This document shows positions 46,301-58,236 of a DNA stretch of 64,000 nucleotides, piece after piece. The position numbers and the translations under genes are program-made. Positions within the stretch are counted from its first letter, which is position 1. The number at the start of each line of letters is the position of its first letter. The DNA comes from Tubiluchus corallicola (taxonomy: Eukaryota; Priapulida; Priapulimorpha; Priapulimorphida; Tubiluchidae), in assembly GCA_030141605.1 (NCBI GenBank), contig JAQGDQ010000032.1, positions 479,501 through 543,500 on the forward strand, written 5' to 3'. Below the pieces are notes generated by a model that saw only the letters and a program-made list of their open reading frames with translations, made no database searches and had not been told where the DNA came from.

Positions 46301-49300
46301 ATTTTTTGTTTGGCAACTTGTTCCGTGTCTTGTCTTTATCTATTTTCACCATTGAATCAGAAAGCAGCGTATGCACGCTGAGGATAATTTCATATCAACA
46401 TCTTTTATGCTACACGAGACACTTAATGGGATTTTAAAATGTCTGTCATAAGTGGTTATGATAGAATATGGCGTACATCAAGGCCACCTTCTTGTATCGA
46501 ATTAGTTACACAACGTGCACATTGTGAATTCTAGTAAATTTCTGTCGCAGAAAATTTTCCAGTAGCACAGAAAACTAGCATAGAACATTGTAACAATAAC
46601 TGATGAAATCGTCCATTGTGCATAATCCTTGAAAGACTGTTACAGACACTGTTGATTTTCAATGACTGATCAACTACTAGTATAATACACGATCTCGTAA
46701 ATTAGAAAATTTAAATGTGAGTGTTACGGACGAGGGTTCGTGACTATATCCCAAATCCAGGTCCTTCATGCCGTTATATAATCTTTCAAATTGTGGGCTT
46801 GTTTTCTCACTTAGCCTGCTAGTCTCTTGTTAACAAAATTTTCAAGTTATTAGGATGCTGAGGCCACGACATGACTCAACCAAATACTGTGGTCCCGGTC
46901 AAACAACAATATACATATATAAAACAATAAGATAATAAGTTGGAACGAATGAACTAACTCAGTTGTGGAACTCTGGGTCGGTAGACATTAAGCTTTTAGG
47001 AAACAATTAGTAGAACAAAAAGTGGACTGGCATTGCGATGCAACGAAATTTGGTACCTAATGTTTAATTTCTGGGCAAGTTTCTAGAGATTTGCAGCTAT
47101 AAGCCTAATTACTGAAGCGTGTAGACGTGCATGAACTATCAAGAAAAAAAGATTTTTCTTTTTTGAAAAGGAAAAGTGATGTCTTCTTCACACATGTAAC
47201 TTCCTTGAACAGTTAAAGGAGGTCCCACCCTTCCGTGACTAAGCTCAGCTAATCTGTTTTTCCAAGATGAAATTCAAACGTGACCCTTACGCCATTAAAA
47301 TAGAATTTCAAAATATGCGTCACGTGTACAAATAACGAATTTAACGTGGTAATTTGTCTGCTATGCAGAACAAATCTTTTGTCAAGCGCGTCAGAAGATT
47401 CAGAAAACTAAACTTGTTTATCTGGAGCCTTTGCGGCTCCTATTGTTATTTCTCCTTGAAAATCAGCCAGAATCTTTGTAATGTTAAATAGCAGCGTATA
47501 AAGCTTTACTTGCAAACATGTGCGCAAAGTCAAGTTAAAAAGACTCGAGTTAACCATGAAAAGTTTAATTATGCGAAATACAAAATATCTACTATTTCCT
47601 ATGCCAATTTTACACACGGGTCCTACGGTTCGGCAGTCGGCGGAGTGATACGTATCGGTTAGCTGGCTGGTCGGGCTAGTTCGTTCATCCTTCGGTCTGT
47701 CACTGGTTATTAGGAATTAGCTGGCCGGCAGACTGGCTAGATGCCGAGCCACGTAGATAACTGATTCGTCGGCTGATTGCAAAGCTGGACATTCCTATGC
47801 TGCTACTTCTAAAGCGCACCACATCATCAGTGCAAAACAAATAGTAATCACAGATATAGCTTATTAGCTAAATCTAAATTTTGTTCAAGACAGACAGCAG
47901 ACTATGAAGGAATCTGTTATGTCTGACCAGCAAACAATAATTTGTCGCGGTCCCCTCCCTACTTACTTGCTCACTGGCCACAGAAAAGCTCTTCCGTTTC
48001 AAAATCGTCTGCACAACAGATGCTTTCTGTTGCCGGAAACGATTCCGAAAACGAGGCCGAATATAACATAATTCCCAGACACATCTACTCGGTATGTACT
48101 TTTAATACACAAAAAACAAGATCACAATTAAAGACCCAAATATAGAGTGAACGTGCTAGTAAAAATTACATTTGGACCGCCATTTTAGTAGAATTTGTTT
48201 CTCACAAGTGCTAAGTTGTTTTTAAGGTGAAGACTGACCTGGCTTCTAACACCGCATACAGCGGGGATTAGTTTTGATGGGCGCGTGGCTTCACAGAAAC
48301 ATCTTTGTCACTAAGATGCATCTCTCGTGTTTACTCAGGCTTTGCCTGGACGTTTCACCGCTTGAGTGCCACCCACATTTGATATTTATAACTCGGAGCT
48401 ATTTAGATGACTCAAAGACATACAAAATTAGTTTGTTTTGAAGCACTTCTAATTTATGTCTCTGGATAATTTTATTCATTTTACATTATCTAGGCCATAA
48501 TTTTGTAACTACAGGTTTACTGAGTAAATGTACAACTTTTTAAATTTGTTAATTCAATTCATACATGGTTAGTAAAATAAAAGACTACTGTGTAAAGAAC
48601 AACCGATAAACTGTAACCTACTAATGCCACAATAGTAATGAGCAGGCGTTAGTTTATAACCTACGGTATAGTTAATGGTAGTAGGAATGGCAATGACAGA
48701 TGGAAGAGTCTAATGTACAGTGTCATCTGCTTTACGTTAGAAATTTATTTTAGATGCAGGTAAACAAACAAAACTTCCTGTTCGAAAGTATTTTGACGAA
48801 ACGCTAATAGAGCTCTGTGGTAGCGAAGACACTTTGTGATAGAAATTTTTTTGCCAAAATACCGCATCTGCATAAAAAGAATGCATTTCATATAATCTTG
48901 GCATAAATTTAGTTGGGATGAGGTAAAAATATCAGGATGCGCATTGTGCATACCCCACTTGTGGCATAGCGATCAAAACGATGTACGTTTTATCCAACAT
49001 TTGCTGGTTTCTTGTAATCCAATCTAGGTTTCAAAACTTTCTTTCGGTCAAAGTTTGATTTAAAAAAATACAAGTTATATTTACGTTCCACCTTTAATTG
49101 ACGACCTTGAAATTATAATTACTCTAGCGAATTTACAAATGGACTTAGTACAGAAAGTTACCTCACTCAGTCAGCGATATATAGGTCAAATTAGTTTTAA
49201 AAATTTAAACGATTGTACATAACCAGCTCATTCTATTTATTGATACAGGTAAATATTTATTATGTAACAGTAATTCTGTAATTTTTGTTACATGAGTCTA

Positions 49301-52300
49301 AATTCTAAGAGAAGTTGAAGCATGAGCTGGCAGGCACTTCTGCAAAATTATTCACAACATTATAGTCACACAATTATTCACTCGCAATGTTAGCTGTGAC
49401 TTTGAAATATCAAGCAGTAAAATTTAATTATTGTATAATTCGTGACTTCCGTTGACAGAAACTACTCTTGACAATATTAGTCTCTGTACTGAAGACCTAT
49501 GCATTCTATTAATGCACTGGGTGCGTGTTATATTATTATGTAAAATTGAATATTGTATCTACTTGCATGTTTGGTCAGTTCTTGTGTACCAACTAAACTC
49601 ACTTTGTGGCAGAATGGCGGTCCCTTAGCCTGATACTGTTATATTCATAATTTTGAAAAAATTCCAGCACAACAGCCGAGTAGTTAATAGTACTTACCGT
49701 GAGCAACCCATCCATGTTTACAAGTTTCACACATGCGCAGTTGTGTTTTACCTGGTGAGAAACAATCACAGGAGCAAGTGGGCACAGTACATCGTATCGC
49801 CTGTAACATGAAAAAAAAGTAAAACATTATTATTTTACATTTCTGTTAAAATTGCTCAGTCACACTGACAGCATAATGAGTGTTAATAAATACGTCTAGT
49901 AAATGTATCAGATTGCCAGGTTTAAAAGACAATAGGCACTGTAAACTCTGCGCAGGTTTCTATATTATTTACAGTACAACTACAAAACATTTTCACGAAA
50001 TACTAATTCATGGTTTCACACAGCTTAAAATGAAACACGCACTAAATCATTACCATGAGCAAACACACTCAAAATGAAAGTCAACATCCTAGAAGACGTA
50101 TTTTAGACCCAAAACAATAATAAACAAATGAATATATCTATATGCTTTGCATAGAACAATATGATTTCATAACAATTTACACCAAACGATCTTACGCAAG
50201 TATAAGACTTTGTCTTGAACCGTGTATCAAAAATAATGGACAGTCATTCTAATTCACACGGGAGACAAATCACAAGTCACTCAAAGTCGCAAAAACACTT
50301 TGCAGCTCTACAAACCTGTTACGTTATTACGTAACTTATTTTTCAAAAATGACTCCATAAATGTTTAAAAGTGTCATGCAATATTAATGAAAATATACTA
50401 CTGGACTGATTTTCATCATTTATAATTTCTGATACTTGCCTCCCGGAGGAACAATCCCCGCCCGTCCCGTTTACCCCATCGCTGACTGCGTCACAATGAA
50501 GCCAAGTTTAACATAATGACATTATAACTGTTTAAAATGTTGAAGCCAGAGACGGGTGAAAACAGCGTGTCATTATAGACATGCCGTATTAAATATTCAA
50601 ATTCCTCGCTGTCGTAAAGCAATTAAGGCAAATTATGCAGGCGCCGAGGTGCCGATGAACATGTGGGCCGGGATGATGACCGAAGTTTAATATTTTAGCT
50701 GACAAGTCGGTGTAATTATGATGCCGGCGCGCGCGATCATGCACATAACGTTTCATAATGCTGAAAAGTTATTCAAATAAACGATAATTCATCACACATT
50801 AATTCGTATATGACTTTGTTACGCAGAGTCCTTTGTCCTGCATGATTTGGCGTCCAATAAAACTGCTGCGATGAATTCAAACAAACATCACAACAGTTTA
50901 ATGGAGCCCTCAGCCCCGTCAGGGCGTGCACTGCAGTTCAACGCAAATAATTTTCAGCGTTGTAAGAGTTTTATTTCTGACCTTATTTCTGATATTAGAC
51001 ATAACATAGATACTAATCTCTAGCAGTGACAATGACATCACCAATATGAGTAATTATACAACAATTTACGCAGCCATCATTTCACGAAATGGATGTTTTG
51101 ATTGTTAAGTAAAAAATGTTAGCATATAGCCTGTAACACTCGGCACAACCTCAATATTAATGTATGTAGGCTCAATTGAAAAAAAAACTATATAACCTTT
51201 AGATCTGGTTATTCCTTTATTTACATAATGCAGTCGCTGCGGTTTGTTATTTACGTTCATTTAACATAAGCTACAACTGGCGATAATCATTTGTAAAATA
51301 TAGAAGGACAGAAAAAAATAGTAGATTGTTATTCTGATCACTACATACAACGCGATACGAATGCATAAGAGTTGGCATTGTGACAATGGCATAGTAGTAA
51401 GCATCTACTTACAGTCAGCACACCGATTTAGGTTTTATACAGCTCTGCAGTGTGAGTAACAAGCCAGTATGCAGGTGGCACAAAATTTCAAGACGCATTT
51501 CTTTAGCTTCGTGTAAGTAAAATGTTTTCTTGTGTTTTAAGTGGGACGGGATTTCTCAACAATCCAAATTCGCAGTTAGCTGAATTCAACGCATTAATCC
51601 ACTTCACATAAACAAACGAACAGCAAAAAAGCAAACATACCGTTACATACGTACATGCAAGGCATGCTAAAACGATTAACTTTTAGATATATCTATGTAC
51701 AAATATGGGTATATATAATTGTGCAGCAAAATGAAATTTTCACAAAGTATGGCATGCTGTTAAGAGTAACTTGGTAAGGCCATGAGCTTAGCAACGGCTG
51801 TAAAGAATGAGCCCAATGCTAAAGTAAATGTTTTGACGTTTAGGCATGGGAATGGAGGAAATCAATGCTAATGTAAGGTAGCATTGAGTGGTGGCGAAAC
51901 AATTAGGCACAGCGCAAAAGTTTTTAAATTGCAACGTAAATGTAATATGATTTTATTGTAACGTGATACAAAAACCATGTTCTCCTTATCTTAGTGCATA
52001 ATGGCGCAAGTACGGGCGAAGATGCGTTGAAGCTTATTGCAGGGAAGTGGCCATGTGGCAGGCGATAGACAACACTGGGAACAGACGGCTCAATTTCAAG
52101 CTCTTTTTCTCTCCGTTCTGATTCTCTCTTCCTCGCTCTATCTTTCCCACTCGCTTCCTCTCTCTTTGGCCTTACATTGAACAGATAACCGAATACCAGT
52201 AAGAGTAATTACGGAATACGAAAGAAATTTAAAAAAGTGTGGGCTACTTTATTATAAAGGGTTACTAAAATACAGACTGTTTGAGATTCCGTGACACCAA

Positions 52301-55300
52301 CAACAAGGATGTGAGTTGGCCCATTTAGTGTTACTGTTAGCGTCTAAGTTGGCGATTATTAATAATTACAGATTAGGCCAGTAATTCTTGAAACACTAAC
52401 AACAGACATTCACTTTGAAATGAACGCTCTATAAATATCGATGGCTAGCGACTAGTTACTAGTCATCATCTCTATTGTATCCAGTTAGCTTTTTTGAAGA
52501 AAGTTTTTGCAGTGAAAATCCGCGACTCTTAGAAAATCATTGCCTAGATTTTATTGGAACGTATTTGCTGTGGCCCTACGGGTAAACCACACTCCTTTAT
52601 GCAATGAACAATTTCACTCCTAACACTTGGTATCAATGGAAATTACACATAATGAGAACTCTAGTAATTGGTCACTAATGAGAGGAACGAGGGCTCTGTC
52701 CTCAGGTCACTAAAATGTACCTCATTAGTCTGTCACTACTTCATTGTTCGTAAGAGACCGCGAGATAATCATCATTGCCGCCTGCGCAAGTGCTGCCCTC
52801 CCGGGAGACAGGTAGACGTCTTGGCAAAGTGCCAGAATCGAACCTGGAAACTTTCCCCTAGGAGCTTTTTTAAGAAACGACCTTTATTCTGAATCAAGGT
52901 TACTCAGAATGCACGTGGGGAAATGACCGAGGCTGTTACATCTAAAAAGTAAAAAGTTGAGAACTAAACGCTAATATTGTCGAAATTCATTCTTGTACGT
53001 AACTAAAATGTGCAATTTAGTTACACATCTACGTCTGGATTTCCAAACTCTAGTTGCTTTGTTACTTTTTTAGTTATCAGGTCATGTGGGTCACTCAATT
53101 TAAGTAACAATTTGTGTAACATATTGTTAAACTTAATATGTAAATTACAAAAGAATCATATATTCCAGGTCACGTGCATTTTTTCCTTAATATTCACATG
53201 TTTTGATTTCCATAGCTACAGGAATTGCAGTTTGTGAAAATTAGGTATTTAATACATAATTAATATACTGAGTAAGTCACGAGACGTCTATACTTAGTAC
53301 GTTTTAATACTATCATAATTTACAATCAAATTAGGGTAGGATGCTTAAACTATTTGATCAGAGTAACTGAAACATACCAATATTGAATAATTAGCAGCAC
53401 CAGTTTGCTTAGTAATCAAGGATTATGTAACACGAAGTTGAATTTTTAAAACAGATTACACTACTTTACTTTTTAAAGCAAAATCAATGATCATTGAATT
53501 AATTGTTATAAGAAAACCGTGCCAGCTTTATGCTACAATAATAAAGACTACATGGAAATGAGCTCACAATTATGCACGACTTGCATGAATAAGAAATATT
53601 ATATAGCTGTGATATTTTAATGCAAAATAGGCAAACGCTCATGCTAAAGATTTTCAAAACTGACGCGTTAACAATTGAACAATCAATAAAATATACCTAT
53701 AAAATTTTTATATAACCGCCCAATTAAACTGCCTTTACATTTAATTAACGCTATTAGCTATAATTCACAGATAGAGTTCTTCCGGTTAATAAAACAACTA
53801 ACTGTTTGTAAATTTCGTTTTTCCTCGTCTCCACTACACACTAACTTCTACCGCTGCTCACTGAACAACTTCAAGAGGCTTGAAAGAGTGTATTATCACA
53901 TTGTCAATCAACAGGCTAATTATGACAAATAATTACAAACCAAAGTATCCCATTAAAATGCGTTATAAAATGGCTCCATGAGTCATGTTCATAGCTCTGA
54001 AAGGCAGTGACTTACTAGGGCGACATTGTTATTAACTCTCATAGCTTCACCGCTGTGAATATTAGAGGTTTACCATAAAACATCAAAAATTTTCTGCTTT
54101 AATGATCAATTTGACAAATTAAACCGTTGCGAAACCAAACAAACACCGATCCTTTTTAAATGCCAGAAATGTTAAGAAAATTTTGCAATGTAGCAAACCA
54201 TTGCCATTGAAACTTAAATTTACGAATTTAGATTTATCGAAAAAATTCCGTAACTATAGACTATCTAGCAAAGACAGACATTGTTTATTGTGAGAGTCTT
54301 TAAAAAAGACTACTTCGAACTACCGCGAAAATATATACTGTTTTTATTTCTAATTAGTTTCTTTTCTAATGCATTTTTATTAACTTTTTTTTTAAATTGT
54401 GACACGTCTTTTCTTTTCATTTGCGGGTAAAATTTTTTCAATTTAAATCTATTGCAAAGCAAAACAAACACCATTTATTAGTTCATGTTCACTATATTGT
54501 TCAGCAGTTAAGAACCGACTGGAAATATAAAGCAAGCTGATAATAGAGACCGTTATAATTAATTCTTCATCCTATTAGGAAGGTTCATGGCATTGTCACG
54601 CATTGTCAACCAATGTTGTAGGCAGCAATGGATCGGGCGGGAAATCTTACACAATAGATAATCACCTCTTCTTGTTCATCTCCTCTGACAAAATGAGAGG
54701 ACCGTTACGCAATCAGTCCTTCTCAACATCACAACAAGGACTTCCAACAGAGGCGCACAATGTCAGACCTGTCTCAGAGATGTTGCACATTGTTCTTAGC
54801 GGAGAACTTAGCGAAGGATACCTGTTGAGTGATGGAAACACGGATTTGTGTAAGCTATTATTCAAGTTGACAATGACACTGTGGGCTGACTGTGTTAGTG
54901 CACGATGGGGTGACAGTATTATGCCATGTAAGACCGCTCCTTCTGTTGTTCGACAGAGGACATTGACATGTGTAATGCCGTATCTCTTAGCTGCATCCAA
55001 CGCGCAGGCGCGACTCAAATCTCAGTAATCATGTCCGTCCTTTGTCTACAAAATGAAGATGACATCACTAATTGGTACTCGTTAGGACCTTTACCTTTGC
55101 AAACGCAACGAAACAAATCCGTCTTTTGTTAGCGTTACAGATTAAACCAGCTCACTTATAGTGTAATTTAATGAATTAACTTAATTAACCTATAAGTTAT
55201 AAAAAACTCGCAGGATTGCCTAACGAATTTGAATCACACACTGTCGCTGTCATTGCAATGTTACATACCCCAATGATATACAAGTTTTATGTACGAAGTG

Positions 55301-58236
55301 ACTGCGACAGGATATTGCACAGGTGCTAATGAACTTTTACAAGACTTTTTTCCGTGCACGGCTAATTTTCGTGAGAGCGCCCGATTGCAAAAGACTGCTT
55401 GTCCACACACAAGGAAGCAATTAGCTGGTAGCGGGAAACAAATTGAGGTAAAACAATATAAGTTCTGTCCGCCGCATTGTCAAACTGTTAGCCCTCATTA
55501 TCTGATCTATCAAGAATGACAGAGGGACCGTTAGTGGACATAATAGTAGACATGACGATGATCTTCTTATCTAATCCTGGTTAGACCAGTCGCCCGCGGC
55601 TAGGGCTAGCTAGATTGATTTTTCAATTTGTGCAAGGTACTCAAATTTGACCAACAATTGACAGTTTATAATGTCGGTATGATCGTTTTATAGGTGTAGT
55701 ACTGACAAACAAATTTAAAACGATAATTTGCAATTTAATATATTGATAATTATTTGGCATTAACTAGTGCTAATAACATGCCCTAAATTCAGAGAAAATG
55801 AACAAGTAATACCATAAAAATGGCATCACATTTACCGCAAAAAATGGGCTCACTTTACAGTTATTGTATTATTTTAGCTTTTAAGACAAAAACGAAACAG
55901 GACATAATGTGCCCTTTTCTCTACATATATTAACAGAAATAATATGCATTTCAGTGTTGCTCTGGTGATTTACTGGGATTCGAGAAGTAATTTTGTAGGT
56001 CACAAATTTGATTGCAATGCACTGTCCAACCGTTTTCCTTTTGAACAAACAAATGAATGCGCGATGAACGAACAAACGAACGAACGAACGAACGAACAAA
56101 CACACAAACAAACAAACAAATAATCAGGCGAGCCAAACATCTAAGTTTGAGTTACGTCACCACAAACCAACTGCAACAAAATGCAACCACACAAACAAGC
56201 AAGCAGCAAAAACCTGTCCTTTTCTTAATACATAAAGCAGTAATTTAAATCCACATACTAGCATACAGTCTACTGCTAGTATATATTTGTCCATATATTG
56301 ACAAACTTAAATTTAACATAATGTGATAATGAAATAAAAATTAAGACAAGCAGAATTCGCAAAAGCGCTGCTTTTAATAGTCCTTTTGACGCCTTTCTAC
56401 TATATATAATATATGCCATACCAATTAATGCCAAAAAATTAATTAATTCAATTCAACATTTTTAAATTATCGTCACGTGCGTCACTTTAGTTGTATTTCT
56501 TTTTTTGCCGTCGCCTCACCTGTTATCAGGTAAAGAAATCGCGAATGCCCGAGGGAAAAATTCGAATGATAATCACAAGTTCCAGGTGTCAGGCAGACAA
56601 AATCATTTTTGGCTAACTTACGTGCAAACAGCGTGTTACGTGTGCTTGGCTTTATGCTTTACCAATTCGTGCTTTATCAAATCAACTCGACTATTTCACC
56701 ACAAAATTAATATTTTCATTACAATGTCATCATCGTCGTCATCGTTTTCGAAACGTGGTCAAATATTTTTATTCGACAAACGGACAAAAACGATATTGTG
56801 TACCTCTCACCATACATGGATACCGCGACCCTACGATTAAGAGAGGCAATGCCTCATATAATGCCACCCAGTAGCGCATCACAAACACTACAATAGACTT
56901 GTGTAAATATATATACAGGGGATTATGGATTTTACACCTTTAAAAGTGTTATTGAACAAACAGAAAAACATGACACAAAACCCGGTAAATGTGCACGTTT
57001 AGGAATGGGACATTTTGGCTGACCCCTTAAAAATATAAATACATTCATCAAGAGTAGAAAATCGCCTGGATAAGGATTACGATATCATTGGCAACTCAAA
57101 CAAAATAGCAAATTCAGCATTGTCTTGTGTTTTTGGACTATTAAATTTTACTAATTTCGATAAAATATGTAAGCAGGAATTTGGACTATTTCAAGGTTTG
57201 TTTTGGGTTAGGATCGATGCAGAATAATGTAAGGCATACAACTCAAAAACTCAAAACTTCACTTCAAAGCATACACTTCAAAACTCAAAAAATTAACTGG
57301 ATGATTATTATTAGTTAAGGGAGGAGGAGTGATTTAATATAAGAGGTTACTGTGTTGTGTTTAACACATTACATTTAACTAATTACATAAGGTAGGTTAA
57401 TTAAAAAAGACCGCAAAAAACAAAACATTATTTTCCAAAGCACAACGTCAAACGTGAGCACTATAGGCTAGCGGAAGTCTGTGTGACTATTATAACAGTA
57501 ACACGCCGCACTATTAATGCGATTTTCCATTTTTCTACAGAGAACAAATCTTTAAAATTTTGGATATGACGCCGCCTTTTAATATAGGCGGGAATAATAG
57601 GCGGGAGATATCATGTTGTATTTACATAAGCTACTTCTAATATAGCATGTTACTTTATACAAGGTTGCTGTATGATTTGCATTCTGTGCTAAATAATAAT
57701 TAAGATGCTATCCCATCCCATTTCTAAGGTTCGTAAGAAAAAGATAATGAAATTAGGAAACTAGTAGACTAAAGACTAGAAACTTATCCATGTAGACCTT
57801 CAAATAATTGACACCTAAAGAAAGTACGATAACTATCAGGAATAAATAATGAAATACAATGGTATTTACAGTATCTTGCTCTTTCTACATTTGTACATGA
57901 AATTTGAAGTTAGTTGTTGTTGTTGTTGTGGTGGTTGCTGTTAATAAGATCAACGGATAGCTCTGCCTAAGATAAAACGTAGCCAGGTACGATAAAAAAG
58001 TCAATGGTCGGCCGTCACAGACAAATAACACAAAACTTATACCAAACTGTCCAGAAAAATAAGAATCTTACCATCAATTGTAGGAACTCAGAAAGCATAT
58101 GGGATCGCACTACCGGGGAGAATTCACCTCGCAGAAGGCGCTCCGTGAAGATGGAATAACTGGGCTTCGTGCCACCATTCCTATCCAACCCAGGCGTCAT
58201 TTTTGCTAACGAAAAGTTCTCACCAAGCATTAGCAT
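29895..58236 (-). CDS. BNC1/BNC2: Basonuclin family zinc-finger protein
   Basis: Basonuclins are nuclear DNA-binding proteins with paired C2H2 fingers; vertebrate BNC1 acts at rRNA gene promoters in epithelial and germ cells and BNC2 in mesenchymal and pigment tissue. Exons in transcript order: 58236-58072, 49800-49698, 39222-39041, 37801-37745, 33205-33083, 32924-32733, 32237-29895. All junctions keep frame, giving about 1054 residues (human BNC2 about 1100, BNC1 about 994). Residues 56-274 form the conserved N-terminal region (Cys cluster, [35 protein letters not shown]). The last exon has three finger pairs at about 451-506, 834-887 and 991-1044 separated by acidic, serine-rich linkers. 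A SUMO consensus IKRE (380-383) and a basic RKRK (614-617, likely nuclear import) are present. The vertebrate BNC1/BNC2 split cannot be mapped onto this gene. The assignment of the first exon is the weakest part. Confidence 0.93.
32733..32924 (-). CDS. BNC1/BNC2: Basonuclin exon 6
   Basis: Acceptor TTGTAG, donor GTAAGC, 64 codons in phase 0. It encodes [20 protein letters not shown] followed by a Ser/Thr/Pro-rich stretch; SDSDI..FIE matches the family ('KTDSDIRTFIE' in BNC2). Confidence 0.93.
33083..33205 (-). CDS. BNC1/BNC2: Basonuclin exon 5
   Basis: Acceptor CTTAG, donor GTATTG, 41 codons in phase 0. It encodes [20 protein letters not shown] then [13 protein letters not shown], nearly identical in pattern to vertebrate basonuclins. 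Confidence 0.96.
33206..37744. other. Basonuclin intron 4-5, with pyrimidine tract and CpG-richer segment
   Basis: A 4.5-kb intron without recognisable exons. It contains a CpG-richer segment at about 34010-34240 (GTCGCGCGGATTGG and two GATTG/CCAAT-like boxes), a less AT-rich segment near 37030-37200, and a long polypyrimidine run listed separately. Confidence 0.5.
36456..36669. repeat. Polypyrimidine (CT-rich) tract
   Basis: About 210 bp of almost uninterrupted C and T on the plus strand (TCTCTCTCGC, TTCTCTCTTTC and similar), so the basonuclin pre-mRNA is GA-rich here. The open frame on the opposite strand is a composition artefact (Arg/Lys/Glu-rich). Confidence 0.85.
37745..37801 (-). CDS. 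BNC1/BNC2: Basonuclin exon 4 (57-bp small exon)
   Basis: Acceptor CATTACAG, donor GTAAGA, 19 codons in phase 0: [19 protein letters not shown]. It matches 'ILHGLGWTLRDYVRGYILQ' of BNC2. Confidence 0.95.
39041..39222 (-). CDS. BNC1/BNC2: Basonuclin exon 3
   Basis: Acceptor TTTTGCAG, donor GTTAGT, 182 bp. It encodes [20 protein letters not shown] then [18 protein letters not shown], the most conserved part of the basonuclin N-terminal region. Confidence 0.96.
41191..41237. repeat. (AT)n microsatellite
   Basis: Imperfect TA/AT dinucleotide run interrupted by short T stretches. Confidence 0.9.
41975..42225. repeat. Polypurine (GA-rich) tract
   Basis: About 250 bp dominated by A and G on the plus strand, densest at 42050-42190. 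The basonuclin pre-mRNA is CU-rich here. Long open frames across it on both strands reflect biased composition. Confidence 0.85.
43282..43345. repeat. (AT)n microsatellite
   Basis: About 50 bp of perfect AT dinucleotides followed by TATACATATACATAT. Confidence 0.95.
49698..49800 (-). CDS. BNC1/BNC2: Basonuclin exon 2 (cysteine cluster)
   Basis: Acceptor TGTTACAG, donor GTAAGT, 103 bp, starts in phase 0. It encodes [20 protein letters not shown] then [12 protein letters not shown], matching '[21 protein letters not shown]' of BNC2. Cys59, 64, 66, 68, 79 and 82 form a conserved cluster that may bind zinc. Confidence 0.95.
50440..50960 (-). promoter_or_regulatory. Candidate intronic promoter or enhancer
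   Basis: CpG-bearing island about 0.6-1.2 kb upstream of basonuclin exon 2 in transcript direction. It combines GC-box-like and TAAT/ATTA words. It could be an alternative promoter or conserved enhancer; this is inference from composition only. Confidence 0.25.
56063..56132. repeat. Tetranucleotide repeat (GAAC)n/(AAAC)n
   Basis: A run of GAACGAACGAAC words grades into ACAAACAAACAAA. The overlapping open frame of repeated RTNE/TNKQ residues is a repeat artefact. Confidence 0.9.
57911..57935. repeat. (GTT)n trinucleotide run
   Basis: Short GTTGTTGTTGTTGTGGTGG run in basonuclin intron 1. Confidence 0.8.
58072..58236 (-). CDS. BNC1/BNC2: Probable first coding exon of basonuclin
   Basis: From ATG 58236 the minus strand is open for 55 codons to a good donor (GATG|GTAAGA, ending at 58072) in phase 0, as exon 2 requires. 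An in-frame TAA lies two codons upstream of the ATG. It encodes [20 protein letters not shown] and [11 protein letters not shown]. The N-terminus is not conserved between basonuclins, so homology cannot confirm it. An acceptor-like TTAG near 58205 would instead make MTPGLDRNG the start of a shorter exon. Confidence 0.55.

Larger units (their letters stand above)
39223..49697. other. Basonuclin intron 2-3 (10.5 kb), repeat-bearing, no exon recognised
   Basis: The largest intron. It holds two long (AT)n microsatellites, a 250-bp purine tract and a short GC-richer patch at about 47620-47760 made of CTGGC/TCGG-like words. The many short open frames show no family resemblance. No RNA gene was found. 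Confidence 0.5.
49801..58071. other. Basonuclin intron 1 (8.3 kb) with GC-richer islands
   Basis: No exon was identified. Two segments stand out from the AT-rich background: 50440-50960 (GC-box-like CCCGCCCGTCCCG, GCCGGCGCGCGCGATC and several TAAT-type homeodomain words) and 54600-55030, where frames are open on both strands (141 codons plus, 101 codons minus) without a recognisable protein. A pyrimidine-rich run lies at about 52093-52170. Confidence 0.5.

Noticed and set aside
52800-52870. tRNA gene on the minus strand (T-arm-like CCAGGTTCGATTCTGG)
   Set aside because: Only the T arm resembles a tRNA. No matching acceptor 5' half, A box or anticodon arm is found at the right distance; at most a tRNA-derived fragment.
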